Shown: one piece after another, positions 6,686-10,262 of the stretch
Numbering within the stretch: the first letter of the stretch is position 1
How the letters are laid out: the number at the start of each line of letters is the position of its first letter
Source of the DNA: Spongiicolonus versatilis
GTDB lineage: Bacteria > Pseudomonadota > Gammaproteobacteria > Arenicellales > Spongiicolonaceae
Direction: 5' to 3'
Assembly: GCA_028286165.1 (NCBI GenBank)
Contig: JAPYMU010000075.1
Coordinates: 1 to 10,262, forward strand
DNA: 10,262 nucleotides
Notes under the pieces: model-generated
What the model saw: the letters and a program-made list of their open reading frames with translations, nothing else
What the model was told of the DNA's origin: nothing
Databases searched by the model: none
Position numbers and translations under genes: made by a program

Positions 6686-9607
6686 ATGCACCTTCTTGCG
6701 GCCCGCCCGGGCGGATACAGCGACGAGAACACCGTCGTCCGCATTGACCAAACGCCGGCGGACATTGTTTTTCTCTCCACCGCCGACACCGACCTCGCAT
6801 TGCTGGCCGGGGTTTACGAAAAAAAATTTCACCGCGCGGAAAATTTTCCAACATTGCGCCTGGCCGGCGCCGGCCAGTTGCGCAATCCGGCGTCGGTGGA
6901 TTTGTATGTGGAGGAAGTCGCGCGGCATGCGCAGGTGGTGGCTGCAAGCCTGCTCGGCGGCGCGGCTTACTGGCCTTATTTGTGCGGGCAACTGGCGGCC
7001 CTTGGGCGCGGCGGTGGACCCGGGCAAAAAAAAATTCTGCTGGTGCCCGGCGATGACCAGCCCGACCCGGCCCTGGCCGGTTTTTGCACCGCCGACCCGG
7101 CGCACTGCCACCGGGTGTGGCGTTACCTGCGCTGCGGCGGCGCAGCCAATGCCGAGTCGCTGCTGGGTTTTTTGGCCGCGGAATTTTTTGCCGCTGATGC
7201 TGAGTACGCCGAGCCGCGCCCGCTGCCGGCGGCGCTGATCCACCACCCGCACCGCCAGCCGGCCGGCATTGGCGACTGGCGCCGGGAGTGGCGCGCCGGT
7301 GCGCCGGTGGCGGCGGTGGTTTTCTACCGCGCGCACTTGCAGGCGGCCAACACGGCGGCGGTGGACGCGCTGTGTGCGGCACTGGGCGCGGCCGGGGTGA
7401 ACCCGCTGCCGCTGGCGGTGACATCGCTGAAGGACGGGCCGGCGATGGCGGCGGTGAATCAATTGCTGACTGATGCCGCATGCGATGTGGTGGTGAACAC
7501 GACCGGGTTCGGCGTTGGCGCCGTGGACGGTGGCGGCGGCGCGGCGTTGTTTGCGCGCGATGTGCCGGTGCTGCAGGTGATTCTCGCCGGCAACTCGCGC
7601 GCCGAATGGGAGGACGGCCGGCAGGGGCTGGCGCCGCGCGATGTGGCGATGAACGTGGCGCTGCCGGAAGTGGACGGGCGCATCATCACCCGCGCGGTTT
7701 CGTTCAAGGACTCCCTCGGCCGCTGCGAGGCGACGCAGTCCGAGCGCATCGTCTACCGCGCCCACGAAGAGCGCATGAGTTTTGCCGCGCAACTGGCAAA
7801 AAACTGGTGCGCACTCGGCGCCGCGGCCAACCGCGACAAGCGCATCGCGCTGGTGCTCGCCAACTACCCGACCCGCGACGGCCGCATCGGCAACGGCGTC
7901 GGCCTGGACACGCCGCAGTCCACCGTGGACTTGCTGCGCGCGCTGCGCAAGGAAAAATACGCGGTGGATGAAATTCCCGCGGACGGCGATGCGCTGATTC
8001 GCGCGCTGCTGGCCGGGCCCACCAACGACCCCGACACCGCCGCTTTGCGCGCCTGCCGGCACAGAGTACCGCTGGCCGAGTACGAAAAATGGTTCAGCGA
8101 ATTGCCAGAGCAAAACCGCGCGCAAGTTGTGCAGCGCTGGGGCGGGGCCGGCGATGATCCCATGGCCGCCGGCGGCGCCATGCCCATCGCCGGGCGCATG
8201 TTCGGCGAAACTTTTGTCGGCATTCAACCGGCGCGCGGCTACCATCGGGATGCGGCGGCGGTTTACCACGACCCCGACCTGGTGCCGCCGCATTCGTATC
8301 TGGCGTTTTATTTCTGGCTGCGCAAAAGTTACCGCGCATCAGCCATCGCGCATGTGGGCAAGCACGGCAATCTGGAATGGCTGCCCGGCAAAAGCATCGC
8401 GCTGTCGGAAAACTGCTGGCCGGATTTAATTTTCGGCCCGACGCCGCATGTTTACCCGTTCATTGTGAACGATCCCGGCGAAGGCGCGCAGGCCAAGCGG
8501 CGCGCGCAGGCGGTGATTGTGGACCACCTGGTGCCGCCCTTGACCCGCGCCGAAGTTTACGGCGCGCTGGCCGAACTGGAGGCGCGGGTGGACGAATACT
8601 ACGACGCCCTCGCCCTCGACCCGCGCCGCGCCGATGCGTTGCGCGAAGAAATTGTGGCGCGGATTCGTGAACAAAATTTGCACCGGGAGTTTGGTTTGGG
8701 CGGTGAGGGTGACGGCGGCGACGGTAAAGTCGACGAACTGCTGCGGCGCGCCGATGCGTATTTGTGCGAACTGAAAGAATCGCAAATCCGCGACGGCCTG
8801 CACATCTTCGGCCGCTCGCCGGCCGGCCGGCAGCGCATCGACACGCTGCTCGCGCTGCTGCGTGCGCCGCGCGGTGACGGCCGCGGCTGCAACGACAGTG
8901 TATTGCGCGCGCTGGCGCGTGATTTTGCGCTTGGTGAAGACTACGACCCGCTCACCGCCGACCCGGCCGCATCATGGCCGGGCCCGCGGCCGGCGGCATT
9001 GGCGACGGTGAACGACGCGCCATGGCGCACCGCCGGCGACACGCGTGAACGGCTGGAACTTTTTGCAACCAAATTGATTGCCGGCGCCGCCACTTCCGGA
9101 GTCGCCACCGTCACCTCCGACGTCCAAACCACCATTCCCGAAACCGAAACCATCATCTCACACCTCGCCACCGACATTGCGCCGCGGCTGGATGCATGCG
9201 GCGCGGCCGAGACCGGCGGTGTGCTGCGCGCGCTTGGCGGACGGTTTGTCGCCGCCGGCCCCAGCGGCGCGCCGTCGCGCGGGCGGGTGGAGGTGCTGCC
9301 CACCGGGCGCAATTTTTATTCGGTGGACGTGCGCGCGGTGCCGACGCCCACCGCCTGGCGGCTCGGCTTTCACGCCGCCGAGTTGCTGGTGGAGCGGTAT
9401 GCACAAGACCATGGCGAATACCCGCGCGCCATCGGCATGAGCGCCTGGGGCACCGCGGCCATGCGCACCGGCGGCGACGACATCGCCCAGGCCCTGGCGC
9501 TGCTCGGCGCGCGGCCGAAGTGGTCGGCCGGCACCAAGCGCCGCAACCTTCCGCGTGTTCGGCGCAAAGCCCGGCGCGTACGGCACCGGCCTGCAGGGCG
9601 CGATTGA
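6686..9607 (+). CDS. cobN: Cobaltochelatase CobN, N-terminal part of a disrupted gene
   Basis: CobN is the large subunit of ATP-dependent aerobic cobaltochelatase, which inserts Co2+ into hydrogenobyrinic acid a,c-diamide in the cytoplasm together with CobS and CobT. This frame gives 973 aa against about 1250 for the family. The start MHLLAARPGG, then ADIVFLSTADTDLALLAG (25-42), is typical. Conserved blocks are VVFYRAHLQAANTAAVDAL (211-229), RIITRAVSFK (332-341), LANYPTRDGRIGNGVGLDTP (391-410), HVGKHGNLEWLPGKS (556-570), ESQIRDGLHIFGR (698-710), EVLPTGRNFYSVD (869-881) and GTAAMRTGGDDIAQALALLG (922-941). Homology ends near Lys951; residues 952-973 are an Arg-rich out-of-frame tail. The ATG is three bases after the cobW stop. 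The C-terminal part continues in another frame, so this product alone should lack chelatase activity unless the break is a sequence error. Confidence 0.93.
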   Translation: MHLLAARPGGYSDENTVVRIDQTPADIVFLSTADTDLALLAGVYEKKFHRAENFPTLRLAGAGQLRNPASVDLYVEEVARHAQVVAASLLGGAAYWPYLCGQLAALGRGGGPGQKKILLVPGDDQPDPALAGFCTADPAHCHRVWRYLRCGGAANAESLLGFLAAEFFAADAEYAEPRPLPAALIHHPHRQPAGIGDWRREWRAGAPVAAVVFYRAHLQAANTAAVDALCAALGAAGVNPLPLAVTSLKDGPAMAAVNQLLTDAACDVVVNTTGFGVGAVDGGGGAALFARDVPVLQVILAGNSRAEWEDGRQGLAPRDVAMNVALPEVDGRIITRAVSFKDSLGRCEATQSERIVYRAHEERMSFAAQLAKNWCALGAAANRDKRIALVLANYPTRDGRIGNGVGLDTPQSTVDLLRALRKEKYAVDEIPADGDALIRALLAGPTNDPDTAALRACRHRVPLAEYEKWFSELPEQNRAQVVQRWGGAGDDPMAAGGAMPIAGRMFGETFVGIQPARGYHRDAAAVYHDPDLVPPHSYLAFYFWLRKSYRASAIAHVGKHGNLEWLPGKSIALSENCWPDLIFGPTPHVYPFIVNDPGEGAQAKRRAQAVIVDHLVPPLTRAEVYGALAELEARVDEYYDALALDPRRADALREEIVARIREQNLHREFGLGGEGDGGDGKVDELLRRADAYLCELKESQIRDGLHIFGRSPAGRQRIDTLLALLRAPRGDGRGCNDSVLRALARDFALGEDYDPLTADPAASWPGPRPAALATVNDAPWRTAGDTRERLELFATKLIAGAATSGVATVTSDVQTTIPETETIISHLATDIAPRLDACGAAETGGVLRALGGRFVAAGPSGAPSRGRVEVLPTGRNFYSVDVRAVPTPTAWRLGFHAAELLVERYAQDHGEYPRAIGMSAWGTAAMRTGGDDIAQALALLGARPKWSAGTKRRNLPRVRRKARRVRHRPAGRD
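8702..8725 (+). repeat. GGTGAG-type hexamer repeat in cobN
   Basis: GGTGAG and GGTGAC followed by GGC, GGC, GAC and GGT encode GEGDGGDG (673-680). It lies in a variable linker before the conserved AYLCELKESQIRDGLHIFG block. It is the most degenerate of the three runs. Confidence 0.55.
9530..9560 (+). other. Junction of a frame-changing internal deletion in cobN
   Basis: Upstream, the CobN frame reads ALLGARPKWSAGTK and loses homology at about 9538. Downstream, a frame shifted by one base reads SAATFRVFGAKPGAYG from about 9537. In CobN proteins these two motifs are separated by roughly 75-90 residues, including a conserved block like GRPRVDVT...SGFFRDAFP, which I cannot find in any frame here. 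The frame change requires a net loss of 3n+2 bases. It is a true deletion or an assembly/consensus error; the sequence alone cannot tell. Confidence 0.85.
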
Positions 9608-10262
9608 TGAACGCTGCTGGCAAACCCGCGCCGACCTGGCGCGCGCGTACATCAACTGGGGCGGCTACGCGTACGGCCAGCAGTGCCACGGCGCGCCGGC
9701 CTTCGAAAAATTCCGCGCGCGACTCGGCGCGGTGCAGGGCGTGCTGCATAATCAAGACAACCGCGAACACGACCTGCTGGATTCCGACGACTATTACCAG
9801 TTCCACGGCGGCATGGCCGCGGCCGCCGAAGCGGTGGGCGGAAAAAAAGTCGCGCTCTACCACGGCGACCACGCCCTCACCGAAGCGCCGCGCATTCGTT
9901 CACTCAAAGAAGAACTCAGCCGCGTCCTGCGCAGCCGCGCGGTGAATCCAAAATGGATTGCCGGCATCAAACGCCACGGTTACAAAGGCGCGTTTGAAAT
10001 CGCCGCGACGGTGGACTACCTGTTCGCCTACGACGCCACCACCGGCGTGGTGGACGATTACCAGTATGCAATGCTCACCGACGCCTACCTGCTGGACGAT
10101 GCCACTCGCGACTTCATCCGCCGGCACAACCCGAATGCGCTGCGTGAAATTGGCGAGCGGTTGTTGGAGGCCATGCAGCGGGGGATGTGGAAAAATCCGG
10201 GGGATTACCGGGGGAAGGTGGAGGAGGTTTTGTTGCTGGCTGAGGAGGGGGTGGAGGGGTGA
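9555..10262 (+). CDS. cobN: Cobaltochelatase CobN, C-terminal part of a disrupted gene
   Basis: This is the C-terminal end of CobN in the frame one base downstream of the first part. From the GTG at 9555 it would give 235 aa, but homology already begins at about 9537, so the GTG is probably not a real start and there is no ribosome binding site before it. Conserved CobN blocks are FGAKPGAYGTGLQGAIDE (2-19), ARAYINWGGYAYGQQ (29-43), NQDNREHDLLDSDDYYQF (67-84), NPKWIAGIKRHGYKGAFEIA (132-151) and VDYLFAYDATTGVVDD (154-169). The 3' end is intact, with a normal TGA at 10260-10262. The two parts give about 951 plus 240 residues, so the missing piece fits a usual CobN length. Good conservation up to the stop suggests a recent lesion or a sequence error rather than old decay. 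Confidence 0.9.
   Translation: MFGAKPGAYGTGLQGAIDERCWQTRADLARAYINWGGYAYGQQCHGAPAFEKFRARLGAVQGVLHNQDNREHDLLDSDDYYQFHGGMAAAAEAVGGKKVALYHGDHALTEAPRIRSLKEELSRVLRSRAVNPKWIAGIKRHGYKGAFEIAATVDYLFAYDATTGVVDDYQYAMLTDAYLLDDATRDFIRRHNPNALREIGERLLEAMQRGMWKNPGDYRGKVEEVLLLAEEGVEG

Noticed and set aside
6838..6849. Perfect 12-base palindrome GGAAAATTTTCC inside cobN
   Set aside because: It encodes the expected ENFP segment before a conserved-looking LRLA stretch, sits within the coding region, and has no second copy that I noticed. Chance and codon use explain it.
2612..8293. Long open frames on the minus strand (2612-4201, 4164-5618, 5924-8293)
   Set aside because: They lie opposite genes with clear family motifs, give Arg/Ala/Pro/His-rich low-complexity translations without recognisable domains, and are expected from high GC at third codon positions.
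9441..9604. Programmed frameshifting in cobN, as reported for some chlD genes
   Set aside because: I see no classic slippery site with a stimulator, and the missing conserved CobN segment cannot be restored by a frameshift. A deletion or assembly error fits better.
1..10262. Mobile elements, attachment sites, CRISPR arrays, tRNA or rRNA genes, defence genes
   Set aside because: No transposase, integrase, spaced repeats, RNA gene or unexplained gap longer than 70 bases was seen. The gene content is ordinary housekeeping and cobalamin metabolism.

Overview
The window reads as chromosomal DNA from a GC-rich proteobacterium, most likely beta- or gammaproteobacterial. The evidence is the dprA-smg-topoisomerase order, a housekeeping arrangement of those classes, together with an aerobic-type cobaltochelatase gene. 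All genes lie on the + strand and almost the whole window is coding. I see no mobile element, RNA gene, CRISPR array or other clear sign of horizontal transfer.

Region 1 (38-4273) is a DNA-maintenance cluster. dprA encodes the RecA loader for incoming single-stranded DNA. It overlaps smg (DUF494) in an ATGA, and smg overlaps a type IA topoisomerase by 23 bases. The topoisomerase is TopB (topoisomerase III) in type, not the TopA found at this place in E. coli. The three genes look like one translationally coupled operon.

Region 2 (4342-10262) is a cobalt and cobalamin cluster. It starts after a 68-base gap holding a TTGACA-type promoter candidate and a good ribosome binding site. The order is cbtB and cbtA (cobalt uptake across the inner membrane), a small cysteine-rich DUF1636 protein, cobW (GTP-dependent metallochaperone) and cobN (large cobaltochelatase subunit). 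This order follows the path of the metal: import, carriage, then insertion into hydrogenobyrinic acid a,c-diamide. The chelatase partners (CobS/CobT or ChlI/ChlD type) are not in the window.

The main anomaly is in cobN. Its first ~951 codons and last ~240 codons are well conserved but lie in different frames, joined near 9537-9545. The conserved CobN stretch that should sit between them, roughly 75-90 residues by recall of the family, is absent. This is either a real internal deletion that makes cobN a pseudogene or an assembly/consensus error. A second pattern is a short Gly-Glu hexamer repeat (GGTGAG type) at loop positions in three unrelated genes. I found no evidence for a wholly new biological system; the DUF1636 protein in the cobalt pathway is the least understood component.
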